64,000 bases of DNA from Aquitalea aquatilis. Its GTDB lineage: Bacteria; Pseudomonadota; Gammaproteobacteria; Burkholderiales; Chromobacteriaceae. The notes under the pieces are model-generated. The model was not told the DNA's origin. It saw only the letters and a list, made by a program, of their open reading frames with translations, and searched no databases. Below, piece by piece: positions 36,326-46,063 of the stretch. Where the stretch lies: positions 1,860,001 through 1,924,000 of the forward strand of contig NZ_CP039731.1 of NCBI RefSeq assembly GCF_005155025.1. Direction: 5' to 3'. Position 1 is the first letter of the stretch, and the number at the start of each line of letters is the position of its first letter. The translations under genes and the position numbers were made by a program.

Positions 36326-37441
36326 TTAGAACTCCTTGCGCAGCATCAGCCAGCTGGTGTTGGCATCCGGCTGCTCCAGTCCCAGCGCGCGTTGGCCGCC
36401 AGCGTTTTGCCTGACCTGGCCATAGCCGGCTTGCAGCCAGCTGGTTTTGCTCAGGTAGTACTCGGCACCGATGGCCCACTGATTGGCGCCCCAGTTCAGG
36501 CTCTGACCATCTATCTTGACCTGGCGGCGGTGCGAATATACCGCCATGGGCTTGAAGTTGCCCATGCGATAAGCGGCGCTCAGCGCATACACCTGGCTGG
36601 TGAGCTTGTTGTTGCCGGTTTTGGCGATGCCGGCTTCGATAATGCCTGGAATCTCGAAGTCGTCGCTATTGTCCTGGTTCTTGTGGGCATTGCCGTACAG
36701 CGTGGTTTTTTGCAGGGTGGCGGCCAGCGCCAGATTGTTGGCGTTGTAGCCGAATTCCAGCCGGTGCACGCCGCTATTGTTGCTGGCAATGCTGTTGAGC
36801 TTGGTCAGATAGGCGTAGGTGGCGAAGTAGCCGTCGTCGGCGTAAGACAGGCGCAAGCCCCAGGTGTCGCCGCTGCTCTTGCCATCCACCTGCTTTTCGC
36901 CGGCCCCATATTGCAGGCTGCCCTGCACGCCGTACAGGCGTGGGCTATCGTAGCGCAGGCTGTTTCTGGCGCGGCTGTCGCCGTAGTTGTTGCTGCCGAA
37001 TATGTCGCGCGCTTCGTACAGCGGGTAGGCAATGCCACCTTTCACGTCGCGGCGCGGGCTGGCCATGATGTCGGTGGCCTCGGTATCGGTCAGGACGTCA
37101 TCGATAAAGCCGGCGCGCAGTCTGCCCCAGCCGCCTTCCAGCCCGACAAAGCTCATGCGGTTGGCCAGCCGGCCGCTGCCGGTACCGTTGTTGGGTACGC
37201 CATCCAGTGCCATGCCGGTTTCCACCTGCCAGATGGCCTGCAAGCCGTTGCCCAGATCCTCGCGACCCTTGAAGCCGATCTTGCTGCCGTAGTCGTCGAT
37301 GCCGGTGGTCTGGCGGTAGTGGGTATCGGCACTTTTCATGCTGTTGATGCCAACGCGCATGGAGCCGTAAATGGATACGTCGGCCAGGGCCAGTGCGGGC
37401 AGGGTACAGGCCAGGGCTGCGACCAGAATGCGTGGGTTCAT
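36326..37441 (-). CDS. Gram-negative general porin
   Basis: Outer-membrane porin of 371 residues. The signal peptide (1-20, ending ALALA) precedes DVSIYGSMRVGIN, the first strand of neisserial and betaproteobacterial porins. Alternating beta-strand pattern, KIGFKGREDLGNGLQAIWQVE, and a C-terminal phenylalanine (MLRKEF) needed for outer-membrane insertion are all seen. AGGA lies upstream of the ATG. AT-rich DNA above it has a possible -10. Confidence 0.93.
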   Translation of the reverse strand: MNPRILVAALACTLPALALADVSIYGSMRVGINSMKSADTHYRQTTGIDDYGSKIGFKGREDLGNGLQAIWQVETGMALDGVPNNGTGSGRLANRMSFVGLEGGWGRLRAGFIDDVLTDTEATDIMASPRRDVKGGIAYPLYEARDIFGSNNYGDSRARNSLRYDSPRLYGVQGSLQYGAGEKQVDGKSSGDTWGLRLSYADDGYFATYAYLTKLNSIASNNSGVHRLEFGYNANNLALAATLQKTTLYGNAHKNQDNSDDFEIPGIIEAGIAKTGNNKLTSQVYALSAAYRMGNFKPMAVYSHRRQVKIDGQSLNWGANQWAIGAEYYLSKTSWLQAGYGQVRQNAGGQRALGLEQPDANTSWLMLRKEF

Positions 37442-37859
37442 GGGTTTTCCTGATAATTGACGGGACTAGCCATTGCCGCAGTGGCGGAAGGCTGGGCGGG
37501 CTGAGTGTGCTGAGGCGGGCGAGTCAGCGTCAATGCGTCAGGGTAGGGTGGGTGTTTGGCGATTATTTACGTAAATTTGCGCTTATTTTTGTATATTTTC
37601 TTTTAATTGCAGGCAAGATGGGCGGCCTCTACGGGCTGGCAGCTTGGAGAGGGCGGGCTGCTGCTGTACCGAAGGTCGGGGCCTGCTTACGTATGCGTGG
37701 TCTGCCCAGGATAGGGATGAGGTGAGACGTGGCTGGTTCTACCGGCTTTCCGGGCGATTCCTGGCTTTGCTGGGAAGCCTCCGAGCCGGGCCGGACGTGA
37801 AAACGCCTCCGGCTGGCGGAGGCGCTGGTAGCAGGCAAGGCCCTGATCGGGCCTTGTGC
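37442..37859. other. 418-bp intergenic region above the porin gene
   Basis: The right of this gap holds the terminator of the BON-protein gene. An AT-rich stretch at about 37565-37612, containing TATACA on the minus strand, is the likely porin promoter and leader. Open frames through it lack ribosome-binding sites and family resemblance; no gene is called. Confidence 0.5.
37800..37824 (-). terminator. intrinsic terminator of the BON-protein gene
   Basis: On the minus strand, CGCCTCCGCC folds on GGCGG/GGAGGCG around the AG loop, followed by TTTT. A second hairpin (CAAGGCCC/GGGCCTTG) lies just before it. Confidence 0.65.
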
Positions 37860-38159
37860 TTACATATTCATATTATTGATGACGAACTTGACGCCCGGCA
37901 CCTTCTCGGCGATGACGCCAGCTTTGAACATCTGCTGGTCATCGGTCATCTTGCCGTCGATGGTCACTTCCTGCTTTTTGCTGGCAACGTGCAGATTCAG
38001 TGCTTTCAGTTCCGGATCAGCATCCAGGGCGTTCTTCACATTGCTAGCCAGCTGTTCGTCAGTGGGAATGGCATCTTCGGCGTGGGCCATGAGGGGGGCG
38101 AAGCCAATGTTCAGGGCCAGGGTTGCCAACAGGGCGGAACGAGCGAAAAGGTGTTTCAT
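37860..38159 (-). CDS. periplasmic BON-domain protein
   Basis: Small exported protein of 99 residues. The signal peptide covers about 1-27 (ending MAHA), and the rest is one BON domain with LASNVKNALDADPELK and the GxV-type core VTIDGKMTDDQQ. BON domains bind phospholipid or envelope partners and occur in osmotic-stress proteins such as OsmY. AAGGAG lies before the ATG. Monocistronic by its terminator. Confidence 0.85.
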   Translation of the reverse strand: MKHLFARSALLATLALNIGFAPLMAHAEDAIPTDEQLASNVKNALDADPELKALNLHVASKKQEVTIDGKMTDDQQMFKAGVIAEKVPGVKFVINNMNM

Positions 38160-38426
38160 GGTTATCTCCTTGCTTCAAGCAGCGTGATGGCCTGGCCGAC
38201 CATTGCGATGGATCGCCAGTGGACTGTGTTGTGGCGACATGTTATCCAGCTTTGTTTGCAGTTTTGTTGCGGCTCGATGAAATAGTGCATTTGGCGAACT
38301 CGCTTGCCAGGCCCGGGTCAGACGCGAGTCCTGACCGTGCAGCGCTGCGCCGCGCACGGTAACATGGCGGCTGGCTGTTTCCAGCCAGTCACCACCCTGA
38401 TTTTTAAATTACGCAAGTTCCCGTCC

Positions 38427-39677
38427 ATGCTGAAACGATTGTTGTTGCTGTTGCCACTGCTGTGGCTGGCAGCCTGTTCCACCACCACCCCTACCACGCC
38501 GCGTCCGGGCGATGGCGGCCTGCTGAGTCCGGCAGCGTTGCCGGCCTGGCAGCAGCAGAATATGGGCGACACCCTGTCGGCCCTGCAGCAAAGCTGCAAG
38601 GTCACGGCGCGCAAGCCGGCCTGGCAGGCGGTCTGTGCCGATGCCGCACGCATTCCTGCTAGTGATGGTGCACAGGCGCGGCAGTTTTTTGAAAGTCGCT
38701 TCAATGCCTGGGCGGTACGCGATAGCGCCGGCAGCGGCGGCTTGATTACCGGCTATTACGAACCTCTGCTCAATGGCAGCCGCAGCCGCAGCGAGCGCAC
38801 GCCTTATCCGGTATATGGCGTGCCGGCCGACCTGCTGGTACTGGACTACCCGCCCGCCTTGCATGGTCGCAGCGTGCTGGTAGCACGCAAGGCTGGTGGC
38901 AATCGTCTGCAGTTGCTGCCGGGCAAGAATGAAGCAGCGCCGGGCGAGATTGAAATCCGCCCGGCGGATTTTCCCGTGGACAGCCGCAGCAACAAGCTCA
39001 AGGGGCGGCTGGCGGGTAACCGTCTGCTGCCGTATTACACCCGGGCCGAGATTGCCCAGGGCAAGGGCGTGGCCAGTGCGCCGGTACTGGCCTGGGTGGA
39101 GGACCCTGTGGAGCTGTTCTTCCTGCAGGTACAGGGCTCGGGCCGCATCCAGCTGGAAGACGGCAGTTTTCTGCATGTCGGCTATGCCGAGCAGAATGGT
39201 TATGCCTATCAGTCGATTGGCAAATGGCTGGTGGAAAAGCGCGAGTTGACGCTGTCTGCCGCCTCGATGCAGGGCATACAGGGCTGGATCAAGGCCAACC
39301 CCGGCCGGCAACAGGAGCTGTTTGCAGTCAACCCCAGCTATGTCTTCTTCAAGACGCTGCCGGGCGGCGACAGTGGCCCGGCCGGTGCACTGGGCGTGCC
39401 GCTGACCGGTGGTTACAGCATTGCGGTTGATCCGCATTACATTCCGCTGGGGACGCCGGTCTATCTGGCAACGACCTGGCCGCTCAGTCAACAACCACTG
39501 ACCCGGCTGGTGCATGCCCAGGATACCGGCAGCGCCATTCGTGGCGCGGTGCGCGCCGATCTGTTCTGGGGCTATGGCAGCGAGGCCGGCATGTATGCCG
39601 GCCGGATGAAACAGAATGGCAGCATGTGGATGCTGCTGCCCAAGGGGATGACGCCGTCGATGGCGGCAGCGCCTTAG
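38427..39677 (+). CDS. mltA: membrane-bound lytic murein transglycosylase A
   Basis: Outer-membrane lipoprotein of 416 residues that cleaves peptidoglycan to anhydro-muropeptides. The lipobox is LWLAAC, the signal peptide lies before C17, and the MltA barrel domain contains GLITGYYEP. The C-terminal 3D domain has VHAQDTGSAIRG with the catalytic aspartate. ATG 38427 begins the signal peptide; no strong ribosome-binding site is seen. A palindromic repeat element abuts the stop codon. Confidence 0.94.
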   Translation: MLKRLLLLLPLLWLAACSTTTPTTPRPGDGGLLSPAALPAWQQQNMGDTLSALQQSCKVTARKPAWQAVCADAARIPASDGAQARQFFESRFNAWAVRDSAGSGGLITGYYEPLLNGSRSRSERTPYPVYGVPADLLVLDYPPALHGRSVLVARKAGGNRLQLLPGKNEAAPGEIEIRPADFPVDSRSNKLKGRLAGNRLLPYYTRAEIAQGKGVASAPVLAWVEDPVELFFLQVQGSGRIQLEDGSFLHVGYAEQNGYAYQSIGKWLVEKRELTLSAASMQGIQGWIKANPGRQQELFAVNPSYVFFKTLPGGDSGPAGALGVPLTGGYSIAVDPHYIPLGTPVYLATTWPLSQQPLTRLVHAQDTGSAIRGAVRADLFWGYGSEAGMYAGRMKQNGSMWMLLPKGMTPSMAAAP

Positions 39678-39678
39678 C

Positions 39679-39832
39679 GCCTGTTCATAGGCTGCTGGAT
39701 TGAGCCGAGATGGGGGTGATACTGCGTTAAAAACGCCTGCGGAATGCTCATTTACGCTAGGTAAACGCCGCTTCCTTACGCGTTTTTGCTTGGTCTCACT
39801 CTGGCTCGCGGGACGCTGAGCAGGCTCTTAAC
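39679..39832. repeat. dispersed palindromic element, copy 2
   Basis: Homologue of the element at 27321-27466. The 38-bp core (39718-39755) is identical, and both ends carry related CTGTTC/GAGCAGG-type arms. It begins immediately after the mltA stop and ends 23 bp before the next start, filling the intergenic space. Differences concentrate in the loops of the hairpin. Confidence 0.8.
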
Positions 39833-39855
39833 ATGACAACGGACGACAAGAACGG

Positions 39856-40965
39856 ATGAAAGCAAGCTGGCTGGGATGGGGAATGCTGTTGGCGCTGTTG
39901 GCAGCTTGCGGCAAACAAGGCGAGGGTGCTGCCAGTGGCAAGGCCGTGGCCTCCGCTGCCGTGGCCGGCGCACGCGAGCTGTCGCGCGCCGATGTGGAGG
40001 TGGCGCAGCTGTCTGCCTTGCGTGATGCCTTGCCGTTTACCGGTACGCTGGCCGCGCTGAAAAGCAGCAGCATCGCCGCCGAGGTGGAAGCCAGGGTCAA
40101 GGATGTGCTGGTGCGCGAAGGCGAGTCCGTGCGGCAGGGGCAGGAGCTGGCACGGCTGGACTCCGAGTCGCTGGACCAGTCGGTCAGCGAGCAGCAGGCC
40201 CAGCTGGCCGCTAACCAGTCGCGGCTGAAGCTGGCGCGCACCAAGCTGGACAAGCAGCACGAGCTGCTGCAAAAGGGTTTCATTTCCCAGCTGGCCTATG
40301 ACGAGGCCGAGAGCGAATTCACCGTGCGCCAGGGCGAGCTGCAGGCGCAGATCAGCCAGCTGGCACGGGCGCGGCGCTTGCAGGCCGATAGCGTGGTGCG
40401 CGCCCCGATAGCCGGCGTGGTCTACGAGCGCAAGATCAACCCCGGTGAAATCGCCGCCAAGAATGCCCGGCTGTTTTCCATTGCCGACCTCAGCGTGCTG
40501 GAGTTGAGCGCGACGGTGCCGGCGCAATGGATAGGCCGCATTCAGCCCGGCCAGCAGGCGCGCTTCAGCGTGGAAGGCCTGCCCGACGAGTTGAGCGGTG
40601 CCGTGGTGCGCGTCAATCCGGTGGCGCAGAGCGGCACCCGCAGTTTTCTGATTTATATCCGTGTCGACAACCGCGACGGCCGGCTCAAGGCCGGGCAGTT
40701 TGCCAAGGGCGGCGTGGTATTGCGCCAGCTGGAGGGGCAGGTGGTGCTGCCGCAGAACGCGGTGCAGGATTTGCAGGGCAAGCCCTGGGTCATGCTGGTG
40801 GAACATGGCCGGCTACAGCGCCTGCCGGTGCAGCTGCTGCTATGGTCGCAGACCGAACGCAAGGTGGCGCTGCAAGGGGTGAAGCCCGGCCAGCTGGTTC
40901 TGTCCGCCGCGCTGCTGGGTGTGGCTGCCGGTGATGCCGTCAGCCTGCCGGCCGGCCTCAAGTAA
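39856..40965 (+). CDS. RND efflux membrane-fusion lipoprotein
   Basis: Periplasmic adaptor of 369 residues. The lipobox LLALLAAC places C18 at the lipid anchor. The order is a barrel-sandwich part (SSSIAAEVEARVKDVLVREG), a coiled-coil hairpin near 105-165 rich in Q, L, K and E, lipoyl return (VVRAPIAGVV), then beta-barrel. It joins an inner-membrane RND pump to an outer channel. It is 12 bp before the pump gene. No regulator is adjacent, and substrate is unknown. Confidence 0.9.
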   Translation: MKASWLGWGMLLALLAACGKQGEGAASGKAVASAAVAGARELSRADVEVAQLSALRDALPFTGTLAALKSSSIAAEVEARVKDVLVREGESVRQGQELARLDSESLDQSVSEQQAQLAANQSRLKLARTKLDKQHELLQKGFISQLAYDEAESEFTVRQGELQAQISQLARARRLQADSVVRAPIAGVVYERKINPGEIAAKNARLFSIADLSVLELSATVPAQWIGRIQPGQQARFSVEGLPDELSGAVVRVNPVAQSGTRSFLIYIRVDNRDGRLKAGQFAKGGVVLRQLEGQVVLPQNAVQDLQGKPWVMLVEHGRLQRLPVQLLLWSQTERKVALQGVKPGQLVLSAALLGVAAGDAVSLPAGLK

Positions 40966-40977
40966 GGGGATGATGCC

Positions 40978-43900
40978 ATGTGGTTGACCCGTGTCAGCGT
41001 GCGCAATCCCTACTTCGCCACCGTGTTGATGCTGACCTTGCTGGTGCTTGGCCTGTTTGCCTGGTCGCGGCTGCCGGTGGAGGAGCTGCCCGACATCCGT
41101 TTCCCGGTTGCCGTCATCACCACCCAGTACAGCGGTGCCTCGCCCGAAGTGGTAGAAAGCGAAGTCACCCGCCCGCTGGAAGAGGCCATCAACACCATCA
41201 ATGGCGTCAAGCACATCCGCTCCTATTCCTTCGAAGGCAGTTCCACCATCGTGGTGGAGTTCGCGCTGACAGTAGACCCCAATATCGGTGTACAGGATGT
41301 ACGCGACCGGGTGGGCGGGGTGCAGGGCCGTTTTCGCCGTGAAATCGCTACGCCATCGGTATCGCAATTCAATCCCAACGACCAGCCGCTGCTGTCGGTC
41401 AGCTTCAGCTCCAGCCAGGTGTCGCAGCGCACGCTGACCACCTGGCTGGAAAACACGCTGAAAAAGCGGCTGCAAACAGTGTCCGGCGTGGGCGAGGCCA
41501 AGGTGGTGGGCGGTGTGAAGCGGCAGATCCGCATCGACGTCGACCCCTACCGGCTGGAAGCCAGTGGCCTGTCGCTGCAGGAAGTGGCCGATGCCATCCG
41601 CGCCGGTAACCGCGACTACCCGGCCGGTGCCGTCAGCACGGCCAGCAATGAGCTGAGCGTGCGCGTCAGCGGCAAGCTCAAGTCACCGGACGACTTTGCC
41701 AGCCTGGTCACCGGCTATCGCAATGACAGCCCCATCCGCCTGTCCGACATCGCCAGTGTCAGCGATGCCGAGGCCGAAGCGGACAGCCTGGCGCTGATCG
41801 ACGGCAAGCCCGGCGTTGGCATGGATATCCGCGCGGCACGCGGTGCCAACGTGGTGGAGGTGGCCGACGGCGTCAAGCAGGTGATTCGCCAGTTGCAAGG
41901 CCAGCTGCCGCCGGGCACCCAGGTGCGCTTTACCTATGACAAGTCGGAAGACGTCAGGAAATCGCTGGCCAATGTCGAAGCCAGCTTGCTGGAGGGCGCG
42001 GCACTGACGGTGCTGATCGTCTTCCTGTTTCTGGGCAGCTGGCGCAGCACGGTGATTACCGGCCTTACCCTGCCGGTAGCGCTGATCGGCACCCTGTTTG
42101 CGCTGCAGGCGCTGGGTTTCACCCTGAACCTGATGACGCTGATGGCGCTGTCGCTGTCCATCGGCCTGCTGATTGATGACGCCATCGTGGTCCGCGAAAA
42201 CATCGTGCGGCATCGCCATCTGGGCAAGAGCCATTATCAGGCGGCGCTGGATGGCACCAATGAAATCGGCCTGGCGGTGCTGGCCACCACCTTGACTGTG
42301 GTGGCGGTGTTTTTGCCGGTCGGTTTCATGAGCGGCATCATCGGCAAGTTTTTCCACCAGTTCGGCCTGACCGTGACCGTGGCGGTGCTGATTTCCATGC
42401 TGGTCAGCTTTACCCTCGACCCGATGTTGTCGTCGATCTGGCCCGATCCGCACCAGCACGGCGACCGCCATCGCGGCCCGCTGGGCCGGCTGCTGGATGG
42501 GTGTGAACGCTCGCTGGACCGGCTGGCCGAGCGCTATGTGACGGCCATCGGCTGGACGCTGCGGCATCGCAAGACGGTGCTGAGCGGTGCGCTGCTCCTG
42601 CTGCTGGGTAGCTGCATGCTGGTGCCACTGATCGGTGGTGAATTCATGCCACGGCAGGACAAGGGCAAGTTTTCGCTATCGTACAAGACCGCTCCCGGCT
42701 CTTCGCTGGATTACACCACCAGCAAGGGGCGTGAGCTGGAAACCTTGCTGCGTCGGCTGCCGGCCGTGCAGTCCATCCAGCTGACTGCCGGCAGCGGCAG
42801 TTTCGGCTCGGGCAAGAGCGATGGCCAGCTGGTGGTGGATCTGGGTAGCAAGAGCACGCGTAGTCACAGCCTGTTCAGCGTGATGCAGCAGGCACGGGCT
42901 GCCGTCAGCCGGGTGGCCGGGGTGGAGATCCTCTCGCTGGAAGAAATGGGCAAGGAAGGCCCCGGTGGCAAGCCCATCAATATCGGCCTGCGCGGCAGCA
43001 ATCTGACCGAGCTGGATGTCGCGGCCAATGCCTTGATCAAGCAGCTGGCCAAGGTAAAAGGAGTGGGCGATCTGCAAAGCAGCCTGGCCGATGCCGACCC
43101 CGCGCTCAAGCTGGACATCCGCCGCGATGCGGCGGCCAGCCTGGGGGTGGATCTCAATCGCGTGGGCAGCACGCTGTCGCAGCTCTTGGCCGGGGATGTG
43201 GTGGGCAGCTGGGAAGCACCGGATGGCGAAAACTACGATGTACTGCTGCAAGTGCCGCGCAGTGAGCGGCGCAATGAATTGCTGGACATCATTACCGTGG
43301 CCGGGCGGCCGGATGCCAATGGCGCAGCCAGCATGGTGCCGCTGTCCACGGTTACCCGGCTCAGCCCTGGCCTCAGCCCGCGCCAGATCGACCGCGTCGA
43401 CCTGCTGCGCCAGGTGACTGTCACCGGCAATATCGCCGGGCGGGATGCCGGCTCGGTGTTTGCCGACATCAGCAAGATCACCGCTACTTTCAAACTGCCG
43501 CCCGGCGTGGTGCTGGCCGAGGAAGGCGAGCGCCGCGACATGGAAGAATCCCTGGGCTATGCCGTGCAGGCGCTGGCCATGGGGGTGATCTTCATCTACA
43601 TGATCCTGGCGGCGCAGTTCCGCAGCTTTACCCAGCCGCTGGCCATCATGGTGGCGCTGCCACTGGCTTTCGTCGGGGTATTCCTGGCCTTGTGGCTGAC
43701 CGGCTCCACCCTCAATATGTTCTCGGTGATCGGCATCATCATGCTGATGGGGCTGGCGGCCAAGAACGGCATTCTGCTGGTGGATTTCATCAATCAGGCG
43801 CGGCGTGAGGGCCTGGGCCGTAGCGAGGCCATCATCGAAGCTGGCCGGGTCCGGCTACGCCCCATCATGATGACCAGCCTGGCGATGATTTTCGGCATGC

Positions 43901-44097
43901 TGCCGATGGCGCTGGGCGGCGGCGAAGGGGCAGAAACCCGCGCGCCGATGGCGTATGCCATTATCGGCGGCATGATCACCTCCACCCTGCTGACCCTGAT
44001 TGTGCTGCCGGTGGTTTACAGCTATCTGGACAGCTTGCGGCTATGGTTGCGGCGTTGGCTGGCACCCGCCGGCAGTGGCGTTGACCTGCCGCGCTAG
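40978..44097 (+). CDS. RND efflux transporter permease
   Basis: Proton-driven inner-membrane pump of 1,039 residues with 12 membrane segments and two large periplasmic loops (about 35-330 and 560-860). DDAIVVRENI in helix 4 supplies the proton-relay aspartates, and GLAAKNGILLVDF lies in helix 10. It belongs to the drug/organic export type (HAE) rather than the metal type, since the metal-type DxxxDE motif is absent. It is coupled with the adaptor; no outer-membrane factor gene follows, so a shared TolC-like channel is needed. Confidence 0.93.
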   Translation: MWLTRVSVRNPYFATVLMLTLLVLGLFAWSRLPVEELPDIRFPVAVITTQYSGASPEVVESEVTRPLEEAINTINGVKHIRSYSFEGSSTIVVEFALTVDPNIGVQDVRDRVGGVQGRFRREIATPSVSQFNPNDQPLLSVSFSSSQVSQRTLTTWLENTLKKRLQTVSGVGEAKVVGGVKRQIRIDVDPYRLEASGLSLQEVADAIRAGNRDYPAGAVSTASNELSVRVSGKLKSPDDFASLVTGYRNDSPIRLSDIASVSDAEAEADSLALIDGKPGVGMDIRAARGANVVEVADGVKQVIRQLQGQLPPGTQVRFTYDKSEDVRKSLANVEASLLEGAALTVLIVFLFLGSWRSTVITGLTLPVALIGTLFALQALGFTLNLMTLMALSLSIGLLIDDAIVVRENIVRHRHLGKSHYQAALDGTNEIGLAVLATTLTVVAVFLPVGFMSGIIGKFFHQFGLTVTVAVLISMLVSFTLDPMLSSIWPDPHQHGDRHRGPLGRLLDGCERSLDRLAERYVTAIGWTLRHRKTVLSGALLLLLGSCMLVPLIGGEFMPRQDKGKFSLSYKTAPGSSLDYTTSKGRELETLLRRLPAVQSIQLTAGSGSFGSGKSDGQLVVDLGSKSTRSHSLFSVMQQARAAVSRVAGVEILSLEEMGKEGPGGKPINIGLRGSNLTELDVAANALIKQLAKVKGVGDLQSSLADADPALKLDIRRDAAASLGVDLNRVGSTLSQLLAGDVVGSWEAPDGENYDVLLQVPRSERRNELLDIITVAGRPDANGAASMVPLSTVTRLSPGLSPRQIDRVDLLRQVTVTGNIAGRDAGSVFADISKITATFKLPPGVVLAEEGERRDMEESLGYAVQALAMGVIFIYMILAAQFRSFTQPLAIMVALPLAFVGVFLALWLTGSTLNMFSVIGIIMLMGLAAKNGILLVDFINQARREGLGRSEAIIEAGRVRLRPIMMTSLAMIFGMLPMALGGGEGAETRAPMAYAIIGGMITSTLLTLIVLPVVYSYLDSLRLWLRRWLAPAGSGVDLPR

Positions 44098-44229
44098 CTG
44101 GCCATTCCGTCAGTATCGCAGCATGCTTGGCCCAGGTCCTGCCTACACTGCAATACCCCGCAGCCGCTGCGGCAGTGATTGTTTGATGCATCTGTTATAA
44201 CAGTATGAATAAACAGTAAGGTAGCTGCC

Positions 44230-45084
44230 ATGTTCAAGCCACTTGCCACCCTGTTGTTGTCCTTGCTGTTGAGTGCCCACTCCCTGGCCGCCGTGCCGGT
44301 GCAGCCGGTGCGCTATGCGCTGGTGTCCGGGCTGAGCGATCCGCATCGCGCCTATATGCTGGCCCTGTTGCAACTGGCCTGCGACGAAGCCCGGCTGCGC
44401 TGCCAGCTGCTTGGCACCAGCACCATGAACCAGTCGCGCGCCCTGGTGCAACTGAGCAAGGCCAATGGTGGCATCGACCTGTTCTGGGGCATGACCAGCA
44501 AGGAGCGCGAGCAGAAGACCTTGCCGATCCGCATTCCGCTGGACAAGGGACTGATTGGCTGGCGTGTGGCACTGGTTCCGGCCGAACGGCCCGATTTGCT
44601 GGCGGGCATCAGCACCCGTCAGCAACTGGCGCGGCTGGTGGCCGGACAGGTGGACGACTGGCCGGATACGAGCATCCTGCGCAGTGCTGGCCTGAAAGTG
44701 CTGACCAGCCAGGATTATGGCAATCTCTTTCCCATGTTGCAGCGCAAGCGTTTCGACTATTTCCCGCGCAGTGTGATGGAAGTGCAGCGCGAGGCTGCCC
44801 TGCCGGTGGCGCAGGGGCTGGTGATCGATCCGCACCTGCTGCTGCGCTATCCCGCCGCCATGTATTTCTTTGTCAGCCCGCATCAGCCCCAGTTGGCCAG
44901 CCAGTTGGAGCAGGGTTTGCGCATGGCCTTGCAGGATGGCCGTTTCAACCAGCTGTTCCAGCGCTATAACGGTCAGGTTCTGGCCGGGCTGGCGCTGGCC
45001 AAGCGCACGCTGATCGAGCTGGACAATCCCTTGTTGCCACCAGCCACCCCGCTACAGGATTCCAGCCTGTGGTATCGCCCCTGA
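44230..45084 (+). CDS. orphan periplasmic solute-binding protein (family 3-like)
   Basis: Exported protein of 284 residues with a signal peptide of about 21 residues (ending LAA). The body shows the alternating lobes of a type II periplasmic binding protein: YALVSGLSDPHRAYMLALL at the start, a central GLIGWRVALVP, and a hinge near FPMLQRKRFDYFPRSV. No permease or ATPase gene is nearby, so it may act as a sensor ligand-binder or as a stand-alone protein. Preceded by AAGG; it lies convergent with the LysR gene. Confidence 0.65.
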   Translation: MFKPLATLLLSLLLSAHSLAAVPVQPVRYALVSGLSDPHRAYMLALLQLACDEARLRCQLLGTSTMNQSRALVQLSKANGGIDLFWGMTSKEREQKTLPIRIPLDKGLIGWRVALVPAERPDLLAGISTRQQLARLVAGQVDDWPDTSILRSAGLKVLTSQDYGNLFPMLQRKRFDYFPRSVMEVQREAALPVAQGLVIDPHLLLRYPAAMYFFVSPHQPQLASQLEQGLRMALQDGRFNQLFQRYNGQVLAGLALAKRTLIELDNPLLPPATPLQDSSLWYRP

Positions 45085-45099
45085 CATCGGCCAGCCACC

Positions 45100-45987
45100 T
45101 CAGTGCTGGCTGCCTTCCTCTTCCAGCCAGCGGCAGAATGCCGTTACCAGTTCATCGTCTACCAGTGCTTGTGGCACCGCCCAGGAATAGCCGCGCACGG
45201 TGATTTCCGGCCCGGCCAGCGGTGCGACCAGCTTGCCGCTGGCCAGCTCGCTTTCGATGACCGGCAGCGCCCCCAGCGTCACCCCCAGTCCGTCCACTGC
45301 GGCTTGTAAAGCCAGGTAGTAATGGTCGAAATGCTGATCGGCTGCTGATTGCAAGGCCGGCACCCCGGCCGCGGCCAGCCAGCGTGCCCAGGCCACCGGC
45401 CGGGTTTCCGCGTGCAGCAGGGTATGGGCGGCGAGGTCGGCAGGCTGCCTGATGGGCAGGCGCTGCAGCAGGGCCGGGCTGCACACCGGTATCTCCCGTT
45501 CGGTGAGGAAGGCATGCGAGACAAAACCATGCCAATGGTCCTTGCCACGGCGGATGGCGATGTCGAAATCGGCATTCTGGTTGTTGATGCTGGCATCCGA
45601 GGTCGCCAGCCGCAGCTCGACGCCGGGATAGCGCAGCTGGAAGCGGGTGAGCCGCGGCAGCAGCCAGTGCATGGCCAGGGTGGGGGTGACATTGATATTC
45701 AGCCGCCGTCCCTGCTTGCGTGCCGTCAGCTTTTCGGTGGCACCGGCAATGCTGTCCAGTGCCGCCTGAATGGCTGGCAGGTAGGACTGGCCGGCCACCG
45801 ACAGCCGCACGCGCCGGCCGTGGCGTTCGAACAGCTCCACGCCCAGCCACTGTTCCAGCTGCTGGATCTGGCGACTGATGGCACCGTGGGTCACATACAG
45901 CGCGCTGGCGGCTGCGCTGAAACTACCGTGGCAGGCAGCGGCTTCAAAGGCTTTCAGCGCATTGAGCGGGGGAAGGCGTCGGTTCAT
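45100..45987 (-). CDS. LysR-family transcriptional regulator (GcvA-like)
   Basis: Regulator of 295 residues. The start MNRRLPPLNALKAFEAAACHGS and helix VTHGAISRQIQQLEQWLGVELFER are typical of the GcvA branch. It is divergent from the chromate-transporter pair with 76 bp between starts, so control of those genes is likely. A dyad just upstream of its start could be an autoregulatory site. The inducer is unknown. Confidence 0.9.
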   Translation of the reverse strand: MNRRLPPLNALKAFEAAACHGSFSAAASALYVTHGAISRQIQQLEQWLGVELFERHGRRVRLSVAGQSYLPAIQAALDSIAGATEKLTARKQGRRLNINVTPTLAMHWLLPRLTRFQLRYPGVELRLATSDASINNQNADFDIAIRRGKDHWHGFVSHAFLTEREIPVCSPALLQRLPIRQPADLAAHTLLHAETRPVAWARWLAAAGVPALQSAADQHFDHYYLALQAAVDGLGVTLGALPVIESELASGKLVAPLAGPEITVRGYSWAVPQALVDDELVTAFCRWLEEEGSQH

Positions 45988-45991
45988 GCTG

Positions 45992-46006
45992 GTGAGTTTA
46001 GCTCAC
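45992..46006. promoter_or_regulatory. dyad between the LysR and chromate-transporter genes
   Basis: GTGAG-TTTAG-CTCAC, with perfect 5-bp arms, overlaps the position of the regulator's own ribosome-binding site. A further GAGTTT/AAACTC pair spans 45994-46026. Candidate LysR operator. Confidence 0.4.
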
Positions 46007-46063
46007 ATGGAAAGCCATAAAAACTCGTTTGTTGATTAGGGCTGGGCGGGCTAGGCTTGCAGC

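Noticed and set aside
37393-38285. Plus-strand open frames in and around the porin-BON gap
   Set aside because: No ribosome-binding sites, and they run antisense to the BON gene; no family resemblance.
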